64,000 bases of DNA from Lutibaculum sp963816555. GTDB lineage: Bacteria; Pseudomonadota; Alphaproteobacteria; Rhizobiales; Tepidamorphaceae. Every line of letters begins with the position of its first letter. The stretch's first letter is position 1. Positions 26,325 through 34,960 of the stretch are shown piece by piece. Under the pieces are notes generated by a model, which saw only the letters and a list, made by a program, of their open reading frames with translations, was not told the DNA's origin and ran no database searches. The stretch covers positions 930,001 to 994,000 of the forward strand of contig CAWFLD010000004.1 in NCBI GenBank assembly GCA_963816555.1, written 5' to 3'. The position numbers and the translations under genes are program-made.

Positions 26325-26924
26325 TCAGACCGCCTTGGAGTACAGCTCCTCGACATACTCCCAGTTGATCAGGTGGTCGACCCAGGCGTTGAGGTAGTCG
26401 GGACGGCGGTTGCGGTAGTCGATGTAGTAGGAGTGCTCCCACACGTCGCAACCGAGGATCGGCGTGCCGCCGTGCACCAGCGGGTTCTCGCCGTTCAGCG
26501 TCTTCATGATCTCGAGCTTGCCGTTCTTCACGGCGACCCAGCACCAGCCCGAGCCGAACTGGCCGACGCCGGCCGCGACGAAGTCCTCCTTGAACTTGTC
26601 GTAGCCGCCGAGGTCGCTGTCGATGGCCTTCTGGAGCTTCTCGGGCAGCTTCTTGCCGCCGCCGTTCGGCTTCATCCAGTTCCAGAAGTGCAGGTGGTTG
26701 TAGTGCTGGCCGGCCTGGTTGAAGAGGCCCTGGTTCGAGCCGAACGCGCCCTTCACGACCTCCTCGAGGCTCTTGCCCTCGAGGCCGGAGCCCTGGATCA
26801 GCTCGTTGCCCTTCGTCACGTAGGCGTTGTGGTGCTTGTCGTGGTGGAACTCGAGCGTCTCCGCCGACATGTACGGCTCGAGAGCGTCGTACGCATAGGG
26901 GAGATCAGGCAATTCGAAGGCCAT
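26325..26924 (-). CDS. sodB: Superoxide dismutase, Fe type
   Basis: The 199-residue enzyme dismutates superoxide in the cytosol. All four metal ligands can be placed: H27, H77, D160 and H164 (in CDVWEHSYYIDYRN). A glutamine at 73, four residues before ligand H77, is the arrangement typical of Fe rather than Mn enzymes; cambialistic activity is possible. The ATG at 26924 has AGGAAGAGGA upstream. A good terminator follows. It is divergent from the Tat-exported repeat protein. Confidence 0.96.
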   Translation of the reverse strand: MAFELPDLPYAYDALEPYMSAETLEFHHDKHHNAYVTKGNELIQGSGLEGKSLEEVVKGAFGSNQGLFNQAGQHYNHLHFWNWMKPNGGGKKLPEKLQKAIDSDLGGYDKFKEDFVAAGVGQFGSGWCWVAVKNGKLEIMKTLNGENPLVHGGTPILGCDVWEHSYYIDYRNRRPDYLNAWVDHLINWEYVEELYSKAV

Positions 26925-27146
26925 GGGGTCATCCTCTTCCTGAAGCTTCGGGCCTCTGTTGGGCGATCGCCGGATGGTGCATCTTCGACCGCCGACGCAT
27001 GTGCCCTTGCGGCGCCCATAGATAGGCCGCATGCCTTGCCGCGGCAACACATCGGCGGGCGCCAATCTCGCATGGAAACGCGAAGCACGGGGGGCAAAGT
27101 TTCATGAGACGAGGCGGGATCCCGGACGATTTCGCGGCGCGCGCTG

Positions 27147-28448
27147 GTGCTCGCGGGCGCGCTGCCGCTCGCCGCCCGCGCCGCGCCGGCCGCCGCTCAC
27201 GGCCTTGCCGGCGCGCTCGATGCCGGCGAGCTCGGCGTCCGGCCCGGCCTCGGCGACGACCAGACGGAGAATCTGAGGCGCGCCCTCGCGGAGGCGGTGA
27301 GCCGCGACCGGCCGCTGCTGCTCGCGCCGGGCCGCTACGTCGTGTCGCGGCTCGCCCTGCCGGACGGCGCCCGCCTCGTCGGCGTGCGCGGCGCGACCCG
27401 GCTGACGGCTGGCGGCGCCGGCCCGGTGCTCCAGGCGCAGGGCGCACGCCGCGTCGCCCTCGCCGATCTCGACGTCGAGGGGCTGACGCTGGCGGGCGAG
27501 GACGGCCTCGTGCGGCTGGAGGGCGTCGCGGAGGCGAGCGTGGCCGGCTGCGGCTTCGCCGACAGCGCCGGCAACGGCCTGGAGCTCCGCGGCTGCTCCG
27601 GCCGGGTCTCGGACTGCAGCTTCTCGGGTGCCGCGCAGGCGGCGCTGTTCTCGCTCGACGGCCGCGACCTCGACATCGTCGGCAACGACGTGCGCGACTG
27701 CGGCAACAACGGCATCCTGGTCTGGCAGTCGGACGTGCGCCAGGACGGGACGGTCGTTCGCGACAACCGCGTCGGCGGCATCCGCGCGGATGGCGGCGGC
27801 ACCGGCCAGAACGGCAACGGCATCAACGTCTACCGCGCCGGCGGCGTCAGCGTCGTCGGCAACGTCGTCCACGACTGCGCCTTCTCCGCCGTCCGCAACA
27901 ATGCCGGCGCCGACATCGTCATCGCCCGCAACCAGTGCCGCGACCTCGGCGAGGTCGCGCTCTACGTCGAGTTCGCCTTCGAGGGCGCGGTCGTCGCCGA
28001 CAATGTGGTGGAGCGTGCCGCGCAGGGCATCTCGGCGACGAACTCCGCCGAGGGCGGCCGCATGGCGGCGATCTCGGGCAACCTGATCCGCGACATCGTG
28101 ATCGGCGGCGTGCCGGAGGACCGCGGCGTCGGCATCGCCGTCGAGGCGGATGCGAGCGTCACCGGCAACGTGATCGACGGCGCCGAGTATGCCGGGCTCG
28201 CCCTCGGCTGGGGGCCGTATCTGAAGAACGTCGTGGCCAGCGGCAACGTCGTCGGCCGCGCCCGCTACGGCATCGCCGTCAGCGTCGCCGACGGCGCCGG
28301 GCCGGCGGTCGTGACCGGCAACATGATCTCGGGCAGCGGCGAGGCGGCGATCGCCGGCTTCGCGTGGAAGGATCTCGTCGAGCCGGATCTCGCGGGCCAT
28401 GCCGGCGACTATCCGTGGCTGACGATGTCGGCCAACCGGGCCTCGTGA
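27147..28448 (+). CDS. Tat-exported right-handed beta-helix repeat protein (TIGR03808-like), N-terminus disrupted
   Basis: The 433 residues readable from GTG 27147 contain many parallel beta-helix repeats (G-N-x-V/I-x-D/G units such as DIVGNDVRDCGNNGIL and VVGNVVHDCAFSAV), like the twin-arginine-translocated repeat family TIGR03808. In the same frame just upstream, codons from 27129 read ISRRALVLAGALPLAARAA, the end of a twin-arginine signal, but an in-frame TGA at 27105 comes before any ATG. An ATG at 27104 is one base out of frame. A one-base indel in 27107-27130, or a rare ATT start at 27129, would restore the N-terminus. The protein is probably periplasmic or surface-exposed, perhaps acting on or binding a polysaccharide. 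Confidence 0.78.
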   Translation: MLAGALPLAARAAPAAAHGLAGALDAGELGVRPGLGDDQTENLRRALAEAVSRDRPLLLAPGRYVVSRLALPDGARLVGVRGATRLTAGGAGPVLQAQGARRVALADLDVEGLTLAGEDGLVRLEGVAEASVAGCGFADSAGNGLELRGCSGRVSDCSFSGAAQAALFSLDGRDLDIVGNDVRDCGNNGILVWQSDVRQDGTVVRDNRVGGIRADGGGTGQNGNGINVYRAGGVSVVGNVVHDCAFSAVRNNAGADIVIARNQCRDLGEVALYVEFAFEGAVVADNVVERAAQGISATNSAEGGRMAAISGNLIRDIVIGGVPEDRGVGIAVEADASVTGNVIDGAEYAGLALGWGPYLKNVVASGNVVGRARYGIAVSVADGAGPAVVTGNMISGSGEAAIAGFAWKDLVEPDLAGHAGDYPWLTMSANRAS

Positions 28449-28563
28449 GCCTTTCGCCGTCCGTCGGCGTCCGCACCGCCCGCTCCGGGGCCTCGCCCTC
28501 GCCCGCCCCGCAACCTATATCAGGCGTCCCTAATGGACGACCAGGCGGCAAAGGAGAGCAAAG

Positions 28564-28944
28564 TTGGCTAGAGTCGAGGACAGGCCGAACGGCAAGGTCG
28601 GGGTGCTGACGCCGCAGGAGGTGAAGGACAGGCTCGACCGGCACGAGATCGTGCTGATCGACGTCCGCACGCCCGAGGAATACGTGTTCGAGCACATCAG
28701 GGGCGCGCTGCTGGCGCCGATGGCCGATCTCGAGGCGGTGAACCTGCCGGACCAGGCGGAGAAGCAGATCGTCTTCCACTGCGGCTCCGGCAAGCGCTCG
28801 CTCGCCGTCTCCGACAAGTGCCTGGCCGCCGGAATCCCCAACGTCTCGCATATGGAAGGCGGCTTCGGCGCGTGGAAGGAAGCGGGCCTGCCCTATCGCG
28901 GCGTCGATCCCTCGACCGGCAAGACCGTCGACCGCAACGGCTGA
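28564..28944 (+). CDS. Rhodanese-domain sulfurtransferase
   Basis: The 126-residue single-domain rhodanese has the acidic IDVRTPEEY segment, EHIRGALLAPM, and the active-site loop CGSGKRS with catalytic C73. It transfers sulfane sulfur to a thiophilic acceptor; the acceptor is unknown. The start is TTG at 28564, preceded by AAAGGAGAG. No signal peptide is present. It converges on the asparaginase gene with 7 bases between stops. Confidence 0.9.
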   Translation: MARVEDRPNGKVGVLTPQEVKDRLDRHEIVLIDVRTPEEYVFEHIRGALLAPMADLEAVNLPDQAEKQIVFHCGSGKRSLAVSDKCLAAGIPNVSHMEGGFGAWKEAGLPYRGVDPSTGKTVDRNG

Positions 28945-28951
28945 CGACGCC

Positions 28952-29993
28952 TCAGGCGGAGAGCGCGGCGAGCGCGTCGGCGAGGCCCCCGGCGGGGCGG
29001 ATCCGGCCGACCTCCCGTCCCGCCCAGTTCGTCACGGGCGGGCTCGCCAGCGCGTCGAGCAGGGCCGTTTCCGCCTCGCCCGTGCCGGAGCCGGCGAGCC
29101 GGCGCAGGATCGCGGCCATCGCGACCTCCGAGGCGCGGGTCGCGCCGTCGTCGATCTTCAGCGCGATGCCGAGGCCGAGCGTCGGCAGGCTCGCGCAGAA
29201 CACGCCCTCGGCGCCCGTCTTGACGAAGCAGCGGGCGCCGAGCGCCTCCATCACGCGGGTGCAGAAGCGGCCGGTGCCCGCCACCATGTCCGGGCGCGCG
29301 GCGGCCGCCGCCCGGATGCGCGCGAAGGCTGCCGCCCGCTCCGCCGGCAGGTGCGCGCCGGTGCCGATGCGCGCGAAGGCGGTGGCGAAGCCCGACAGCG
29401 GCGCCGCCCAGGTCGGCAGCGAGCAGCCGTCGATGCCGCACACGTCGGCGTCGAGATGCGCGCCGAACATCGCCTCCATCGCCTCGCGGATGCGGACCTG
29501 CAGCGGATGGTCCGGCGCCTCGTATCCCTCGACCGGCAGGCCGAGATGGCGTCGCGGCGATCAGCATGCCCGCATGCTTGCCCGAGCAGTTGTTGTGAAG
29601 CCGGCCCGGCCGCTGCCCGGCCCTCGCCAGCGCGTCGCGGTCGCGCTCGAGATGCGGCAGGTGCGGCGCGCAGGCGAGCGCCGTCTCGTCGAGCCCGACC
29701 CGCGCGAGCATGTCGCGGGCGGTCGCGACATGCGCCTCCTCGCCGTTGTGGGAGGCGCAGGCGAGCGCGATCTCCGCGTCGCCCAGGCCCACCGCCTCGG
29801 CCGCCCCGCCCTCGACCAGCGGCAGCGCCTGGACCGCCTTCACCGCCGAGCGCGGAAAGACCCGGGCCGCCACGTCCCCCATCTCCAGCACGAGGCGGCC
29901 TTCCTCGTCGGCGATCGCGATCGCGCCGCGGTGACGGCTTTCGACGAGCGGGCCACGGGTGACCTCGACGAGCAGCGGATTGGGCGTCGGCAT
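28952..29993 (-). pseudogene. L-asparaginase II (PF06089-type), frameshifted
   Basis: The first part, from ATG 29993 (MPTPNPLLVEVTRGPLVESRHRG), contains FPRSAVKAVQALPLV and the nucleophile region HNNCSGKHAGML of the thermolabile asparaginase family common in rhizobia. After ATC-GCC-GCG-ACG the frame is lost at about 29549-29552. The protein continues in another frame with HLGLPVEGYEAPDHPLQ, DVCGIDGCSLPTWAAPL and a normal C-terminus at 28952. Compared with the expected Ala-Thr-Arg-His, two bases (GC) appear to be missing. With this fixed the protein is full length (about 345 residues). It would hydrolyse L-asparagine to aspartate. Sequencing error or a very recent mutation is likely. Confidence 0.85.
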
Positions 29994-30037
29994 GCGGAAC
30001 CTGTGTGGGATTGGCGGGATCGGAGGCGGCGGGGCTG

Positions 30038-32296
30038 TCAGCTCGCGGAGAGGCTCGACTTCAGCTCTTCTATCTCGTTCTTCGTCTCCGCCGAAAGGGC
30101 GCCGACGGAGTCCAGCGGCTCGAGCACGCGCTGGGCCTCGGCGCGCGCCGCCTCGCGTGCGTCTCCATCGCTGACGACCGCGAGCTTGTAGAGGCAGAGG
30201 CCGAGCTGGCGGGCGCTGCGGGTGCCCTCCTCCTCGTCCGCCGCGCGCTCGCGCAGCGGGTCGGCGCAGCGGGCATAGGCCTCCGCGGCGGCCTTGCCGT
30301 CTCCGCTCGCCCGCAGCGCGTCGCCGATGCGCGCATGCGTCCTGGCGAGGACGATCGGCAGCGAGGCGCTCGACGCGTCGGCATCGGCCAGCTCCTGGCG
30401 CATCGCCAGCGCCTGCCTGTAGTCCGTCACGGCGCCGTCCGGCGCGCCGTCCCGGAGCGCCAGGTCGCCGAGCCGCTCGATCGCGTCGGCGGCCTCGCGC
30501 ACGAAGGCGGCGCTGCGCTGGCCGTTCGACATGAGGGCCTGCGCCAGGTCCGCCGCCTCGCCGTAGAGCGGCCGGGCCGCCTCCCGGTCGCCGAGCTTCA
30601 GCTCGAGGTCGCCGAGCTTGAGAAGCGTGTGGGCGAGGTGGCGGCGCGACGGCGCGTCGTCCGGCTGCGCGAGCTTGCGGCGGATGGTCACCGCCTCCTC
30701 GTACGCGGCGCGGGCGGCGTCCTGGTTCTCGGCCTCGCGGCTCGCGTCGCCGATGTCCTCGAGGATCGAGGCGAGCGCGGCCTGCCGCGAAACATCGTCC
30801 GGCGCGGCCTTCGCGAGGTCCCGGCGGACGTCGACGATCGTGTTGAAGAAGCCGAGCGCCGCCTGCGCGTCGCCCTCCTCGAGCCGCGTCTCGCCGATCG
30901 ACTGCCACGTGTCGGCATAGGCGTCGCGCAGCTCGGGATCCTCGCTCTCCTCCGCGCCGAGGCTGCGCAGGAGCCGCAGGCTCTCCTCGTAGGCGTCGAG
31001 GGCGGCGCCGAGCGCGCCGGTGTCGGTGCGCGCGTCGCCCAGCGCGTCGAGCGCCCGGGCGAGGCGCAGCTTGGCGCCCCGGTCGCCCGCATCGAGCTCG
31101 ACGGCCTGGCGGCGCAGCCGCACCGCCTCGCGCAGGAACTGCACGGCCACGGCGCTGTCGCCGGCCTGCCCGCCGGCCTCCGCCAGCGTCTCGAGCGTCT
31201 GCATCATCTCGGTGCCGTCGCCGGCCGCGCCGGGGCCGAGCGAGCGCTGCAGCGAGTAGCCCTCCCACAGCACCTTGCGCGCGTCCTCCGGCCGGCCGGC
31301 CGCGAGGTCCGCCCTGCCCTCGGTCAGGAGCGCGCTCGCCAGCGCGATCTTGGCCTCGCGCGATTTCGGCCGCGCCTCGGCCACCGCCCGGCGCGCCGCC
31401 ACCGCCTGCGCGGCGGTGTCGCGCGCGCCCTTCAGGTCGCCGTTGTCGACCTGCCAGCTCGCCAGCTGCTCGAGCGTCGCGGCGGCCGTCCTGTGCCAGG
31501 CGGGATCGGCATCCGGCGCCGCGAGCGCCGCCTGCCAGAGGCCGGTGGCGGAGCGGGCCATCTGCATCGCCGCGTCGGGCTCTCCCTGGTCGTTCAGGAC
31601 CTGCGAGAGCGGCAGCAGCAGCGCCGCGAGCGCCGCCTTGGCGGGGGCGTCGTCGGGCCTGTCGCGCAGGAGCTCGACGAGGATCGTGCGCGCCTCCTCG
31701 AGCCGGCTGCGCGCCGCCTCGACGTTCCCCGCCGCCCTGGCGACGCGGCCCGAAAGCGCCGTGGCGCGGGCGAGCCCGACCTGCGCCTGCGGCGAGGGAT
31801 CGGCCTCGAGCCGCTTCTCCGCGATGTCGGCGGCATCGCCCGAAAGCTCCTGCGCGGCCTCCGTCTCGCCCGCGTCGAGCAGGGTCTCCGCCATCTCGCG
31901 AAGCAGCGTGTCGGCGGTTTCCATGGTGGCGCCGGACACGCCGCGCGCGAGCGCGCTCGTCTTGATGGACTCGCTGACCGACAGGAACATCCCGGCGAGC
32001 GCCTGCGGATCGCCGACCTCGACCTCCCGCAGGCCGCGGGCGGTCTGCAGCAGCACGTCGGCGAGCGTGTGCCGGAACGCCGCCTGCGCCTCGATCGACT
32101 GCGCCGCCTTGTCGCGCGCCAGCGCCTCGCGCAGCTCGGACATCTGCAGGGCGCGCCAGGTCGTCAGGCCCGCGGACCCCGCGAGCGCGGCGATGCCGAG
32201 CGCCAGCACCGTCACCACGAGCGCCAGGATCGCCGGCCATCGGCGCCGCGGCCTGGCGACGGGCTTCTTGTCCTCCTCCGGACTGGGCTTGGGCAC
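30038..32296 (-). CDS. Large TPR-repeat protein with one N-terminal membrane anchor
   Basis: The 752-residue protein has a short basic cytoplasmic N-terminus (KKPVARPRRRW), one transmembrane helix (about residues 20-42), then helical repeats to the end. Units such as ALDALGDARTDTGALGAALDAYEESLRLLRSLG and ETRLEEGDAQAALGFFNTIVDVRRDLA are tetratricopeptide-like, at roughly 15 repeats. The GTG at 32296 is chosen because GAGGGAG lies upstream; an in-frame ATG at 32365 would add 23 residues. Such proteins are scaffolds. The start resembles the C-terminal TPR part of eukaryotic-like kinase/TIR regulators, but no kinase domain is present. Function is unknown. Confidence 0.8.
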   Translation of the reverse strand: MPKPSPEEDKKPVARPRRRWPAILALVVTVLALGIAALAGSAGLTTWRALQMSELREALARDKAAQSIEAQAAFRHTLADVLLQTARGLREVEVGDPQALAGMFLSVSESIKTSALARGVSGATMETADTLLREMAETLLDAGETEAAQELSGDAADIAEKRLEADPSPQAQVGLARATALSGRVARAAGNVEAARSRLEEARTILVELLRDRPDDAPAKAALAALLLPLSQVLNDQGEPDAAMQMARSATGLWQAALAAPDADPAWHRTAAATLEQLASWQVDNGDLKGARDTAAQAVAARRAVAEARPKSREAKIALASALLTEGRADLAAGRPEDARKVLWEGYSLQRSLGPGAAGDGTEMMQTLETLAEAGGQAGDSAVAVQFLREAVRLRRQAVELDAGDRGAKLRLARALDALGDARTDTGALGAALDAYEESLRLLRSLGAEESEDPELRDAYADTWQSIGETRLEEGDAQAALGFFNTIVDVRRDLAKAAPDDVSRQAALASILEDIGDASREAENQDAARAAYEEAVTIRRKLAQPDDAPSRRHLAHTLLKLGDLELKLGDREAARPLYGEAADLAQALMSNGQRSAAFVREAADAIERLGDLALRDGAPDGAVTDYRQALAMRQELADADASSASLPIVLARTHARIGDALRASGDGKAAAEAYARCADPLRERAADEEEGTRSARQLGLCLYKLAVVSDGDAREAARAEAQRVLEPLDSVGALSAETKNEIEELKSSLSAS

Positions 32297-32405
32297 GTTC
32301 CGGACAGCTCCCTCAGGGACGCATGGGCTCGGCCGGACTGTGCGCGAGGCTCGGCCTCGCTGCAAGCCGGGCCGGCAGGCGGGAATGGGCGTGGAAGAGC
32401 ACGGG

Positions 32406-33401
32406 CTACTGCGCCTCGCCCACCGTGTCGGCCATCCGCGCGCCGCGCTGTCCGAGCGGCACCGGCTCGCCGGTCGTGGAATCGACGCCGGTCTGGTGCT
32501 CGATCTCGGCGTTCAGTTCCGCACCGAGCAGCACGACGAAGGCCGACACCCAGATCCACATCATCATGCCGATCACGGCGCCGAGCGAGCCGTAGGTCGC
32601 GCTGTAGTCGGCGAAGTGCGAGAGGTACCAGGTGAAGAGCACCGAGACGACCGCCCAGCCGACGGTCGCGAAGATCGAGCCGACGCTCAGCCAGCGCCAG
32701 CGCGCCGGCGCCCGGCTCGGCCCGTACCGGTAGACCAGCGACACGCCGGCGCCCATCAGGACGAGGGCGAGCAGGATGGGGAGCACCGTCAGCGCGATCT
32801 TGCCGACCCCGGACAGGCCGAGGAAGCCGAAGATGTTCGGCAGGACCACCATGACGTTGACGAGCACGATGAGCAGGATGATGGCGCCGGTGGTGAAGGC
32901 GAGGGTCTGCAGCGTGCGCTTGAAGAAGCCGCGCGTCTCCGGCTCCTCGTAGACCACGTTCATGCTGTCGAAGAGGGACGCGATGCCCTTGTTGGCGCTC
33001 CAGATCGCGAAGAGCAGCCCGCCGACGAAGGCGAGGCTCAGCGAGGAGGTCTCGCCGGCGCTGACCCGCTCGAGCTCGCCCGAGACGATGTCGAGGAGGG
33101 AGGACGGCACGACGCCGGAAAGGCTCGAGAGCTGCGACTGGACGGTGGCGGGGTCGGCGACCAGGCCGTAGAGCGAGACGAACGCGCCGATCGCGGGGAA
33201 GAGCGCGAGCATCACGTAGAAGGTCACGCCGGCGGCGACGAGGCTCAGCCGGTCGTTGTTCATCTCCTGATAGGTACGCCAGAGGACGTCGAGCCAGCCG
33301 CGGCGCGGGATGCCGAACGGACCGCGGGCGCGGCGGCCGCGCCCGTGCTCGACCGCCCGCATTTCGAAGATCCGCGCCTCGATCTCCGTCCGATTCGCCA
33401 T
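32406..33401 (-). CDS. YihY/BrkB-family inner-membrane protein
   Basis: The 331-residue protein has about six transmembrane helices and the family-specific SLVAAGVTFYVMLALFPAIGA and MWIWVSAFVVLLGAELNAEIEHQ segments. It is not a ribonuclease despite the old name RNase BN; members may transport small molecules. The ATG at 33401 gives MANRTEIEAR as the start. It is divergent from a four-gene operon of small membrane proteins, with a shared 132-base promoter region. The genes are likely functionally linked at the envelope. Confidence 0.93.
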   Translation of the reverse strand: MANRTEIEARIFEMRAVEHGRGRRARGPFGIPRRGWLDVLWRTYQEMNNDRLSLVAAGVTFYVMLALFPAIGAFVSLYGLVADPATVQSQLSSLSGVVPSSLLDIVSGELERVSAGETSSLSLAFVGGLLFAIWSANKGIASLFDSMNVVYEEPETRGFFKRTLQTLAFTTGAIILLIVLVNVMVVLPNIFGFLGLSGVGKIALTVLPILLALVLMGAGVSLVYRYGPSRAPARWRWLSVGSIFATVGWAVVSVLFTWYLSHFADYSATYGSLGAVIGMMMWIWVSAFVVLLGAELNAEIEHQTGVDSTTGEPVPLGQRGARMADTVGEAQ

Positions 33402-33519
33402 CCTTCTGCTCCCCGACCGCTTTCCGCGTGAGCTAGAGGAAGGCACCTTGTGGCGGGTTGGTTCCGCACCGCACCCGCCGTGGAACCCCGTTCACGGCCG
33501 TTCGTTGTGACCGGCGAGC

Positions 33520-33532
33520 AAGGAGGTGATCC
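33520..33532 (+). promoter_or_regulatory. Unusually complete Shine-Dalgarno sequence
   Basis: AAGGAGGTGATCC is complementary over 13 bases to the conserved 3' end of 16S rRNA and ends one base before the ATG at 33534. Most genes in this window show only 4-6 matching bases, so this site predicts very efficient initiation, or slow clearance from it. Confidence 0.7.
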
Positions 33533-33533
33533 C

Positions 33534-34112
33534 ATGTCGAGCCCGAACGAGCACAACACTGACTCTGCAGAAGAGGAAAAGCGTAAGATGCGCGAGGACA
33601 TGGAGGGGCTCGGCACGGCGGCGAAGAGTGCTGCCGAAGATGCCGGCGAACGTCTCCGCAGCGAATTCGACGAGTTCCGCGACGAGATGGCCGAGGAAGG
33701 ATCCCGCCTGACGGGAGCCGCGGCCGACGAGGCCTATCGCTTCGCCGAGGGCCGCAAGGCGGCGGCCGCCGACGCGATCCACGATCTCGCCGGGTCGGTG
33801 CGCGAATCCGCCCACGCCTTCGAGGACCGGCCGAACCTCCAGGCCTTCTTCGACAGCGCGGCCGAGGGCCTCGACGGCTTCGCCGCGACGGTTCAGGACC
33901 GGACCTTCGCCCAGCTCTATGCCGATGCGGAGGATTTCGCCCGCAAGCGCCCGGTCGCCGTGGCGCTCGGCGCGGGCCTCGTGGGCCTTCTGATGACGCG
34001 GCTCGCCCGCAGCTCCGGCCTGCGCGCGCGCCTCGAGGAGGAGCGCCACGCCGCCGAGCAGCGCTGGACCGAGCGCGAGGCCGCCTCGGCGCGGGCCCGG
34101 GGGGATTTCTGA
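33534..34112 (+). CDS. Small helical membrane-anchored protein, DUF883/YqjD-like
   Basis: The 192-residue protein is highly charged, with long amphipathic helices (EEEKRKMREDMEGL through DEMAEEGSRLTGAAADEAYRFAEGRKAAA) and one short hydrophobic segment, PVAVALGAGLVGLLMTRL, near residue 150. This resembles the ElaB/YqjD layout, in which a charged helix is tethered to the inner membrane. In E. coli, YqjD anchors stationary-phase ribosomes; whether this protein does so is unknown. It is the first gene of a tight four-gene operon (2-base gap to the next) with an exceptional ribosome binding site. Confidence 0.72.
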   Translation: MSSPNEHNTDSAEEEKRKMREDMEGLGTAAKSAAEDAGERLRSEFDEFRDEMAEEGSRLTGAAADEAYRFAEGRKAAAADAIHDLAGSVRESAHAFEDRPNLQAFFDSAAEGLDGFAATVQDRTFAQLYADAEDFARKRPVAVALGAGLVGLLMTRLARSSGLRARLEEERHAAEQRWTEREAASARARGDF

Positions 34113-34113
34113 C

Positions 34114-34530
34114 ATGGCGGAAGCGCAACGCGACGAACCGCCGAGAGAGCGGATCGCCCTCAATCGCCTCGTCGGCGATGCGATGCGGCAGAGCGCCGAT
34201 CTCGTCCAGCTCGAGATCGCGCTCTTCAAGGAGGAGATGACGGAGAACATCAGCCGGCTCTTCATCGGGCTCGGCCTGGTGGTCGCCGGTGCGGTCTTCG
34301 CGATCTCCGCGGTGCTGCTGCTGGTCGAGGCCTTCGTCGCCTGGCTGGCGACGGTCGTCGGCTCGCCGGCGCTCGCCGCGCTCATCTGCGGCGCCGCGCT
34401 CCTGCTGATCGCGCTGGCGTTCATGCTGACCGGACGGTCCATGATGAGCGTCAGCCGCCTCAAGCCGAGGCGGACCGTCCGCTCCGTCTCCCGCGACGCC
34501 CACATGTTCACCGATAGGGTCGCTTCATGA
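34114..34530 (+). CDS. Phage_holin_3_6 (YqjE-like) membrane protein
   Basis: The 138-residue protein has an amphipathic N-terminus ending LVQLEIALFKEEM and two adjacent transmembrane helices (about 48-72 and 80-105), matching PF07332, to which E. coli YqjE belongs. Despite the Pfam name these are chromosomal envelope proteins, not lysis proteins, and no phage genes are nearby. It overlaps the next gene by 4 bases, showing coupling within the operon. Confidence 0.85.
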   Translation: MAEAQRDEPPRERIALNRLVGDAMRQSADLVQLEIALFKEEMTENISRLFIGLGLVVAGAVFAISAVLLLVEAFVAWLATVVGSPALAALICGAALLLIALAFMLTGRSMMSVSRLKPRRTVRSVSRDAHMFTDRVAS

Positions 34531-34928
34531 GTTCGCGAGAGCTTGAACAGGAGGTCGAGAAGACGCGTGCGTCCCTCGACCTCACCATCGACCGCCTGCA
34601 GCACCGCCTGTCGCCGTTCGGGCTGATGGACGAGACGCTCGGCCTGTTGCGCTCGAAGACCTTCAACCGCACGGGCGACGCCATGATGTCGGCCATGCGG
34701 CGTGATCCCGTGCCTGCGCTGCTGATCGCGGCGGGCATCGGCCTGCTGCTCTACAGGGCGACCCAGCCCCGGCCCATGCCCCGTCCGAACGGCGCGCGGG
34801 CACCGCGGGAGCACGAGATGGCCGTCGGCCAGCCCTACCCGCCGATCGACCCGCCGGAAGCTGCGGGCGCCGCGGCGCCGCCGCCGATCGAGCCTGCTGC
34901 GGATCCCAGGCGGCCTCGAAACCGTTGA
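34527..34928 (+). CDS. DUF3618-domain membrane protein
   Basis: The 133-residue protein begins with the DUF3618 signature: ELEQEVEKTRASLDLTIDRLQHRLSP in outline, followed by a short hydrophobic segment PALLIAAGIGLLLYRA (about residues 69-84). The tail is rich in proline and alanine and disordered. DUF3618 proteins typically accompany YqjE-like holin-fold proteins in alphaproteobacteria. Start and overlap with the preceding gene (ATGA) are clear. Confidence 0.82.
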   Translation: MSSRELEQEVEKTRASLDLTIDRLQHRLSPFGLMDETLGLLRSKTFNRTGDAMMSAMRRDPVPALLIAAGIGLLLYRATQPRPMPRPNGARAPREHEMAVGQPYPPIDPPEAAGAAAPPPIEPAADPRRPRNR

Positions 34929-34960
34929 TGGCCCGAATCCCGACCAAGGAGTGAGACGAG

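Noticed and set aside
34114..34530. Phage lysis gene or prophage remnant (Phage_holin name)
   Set aside because: No other phage gene is near. The protein is the chromosomal YqjE type inside a housekeeping membrane operon.
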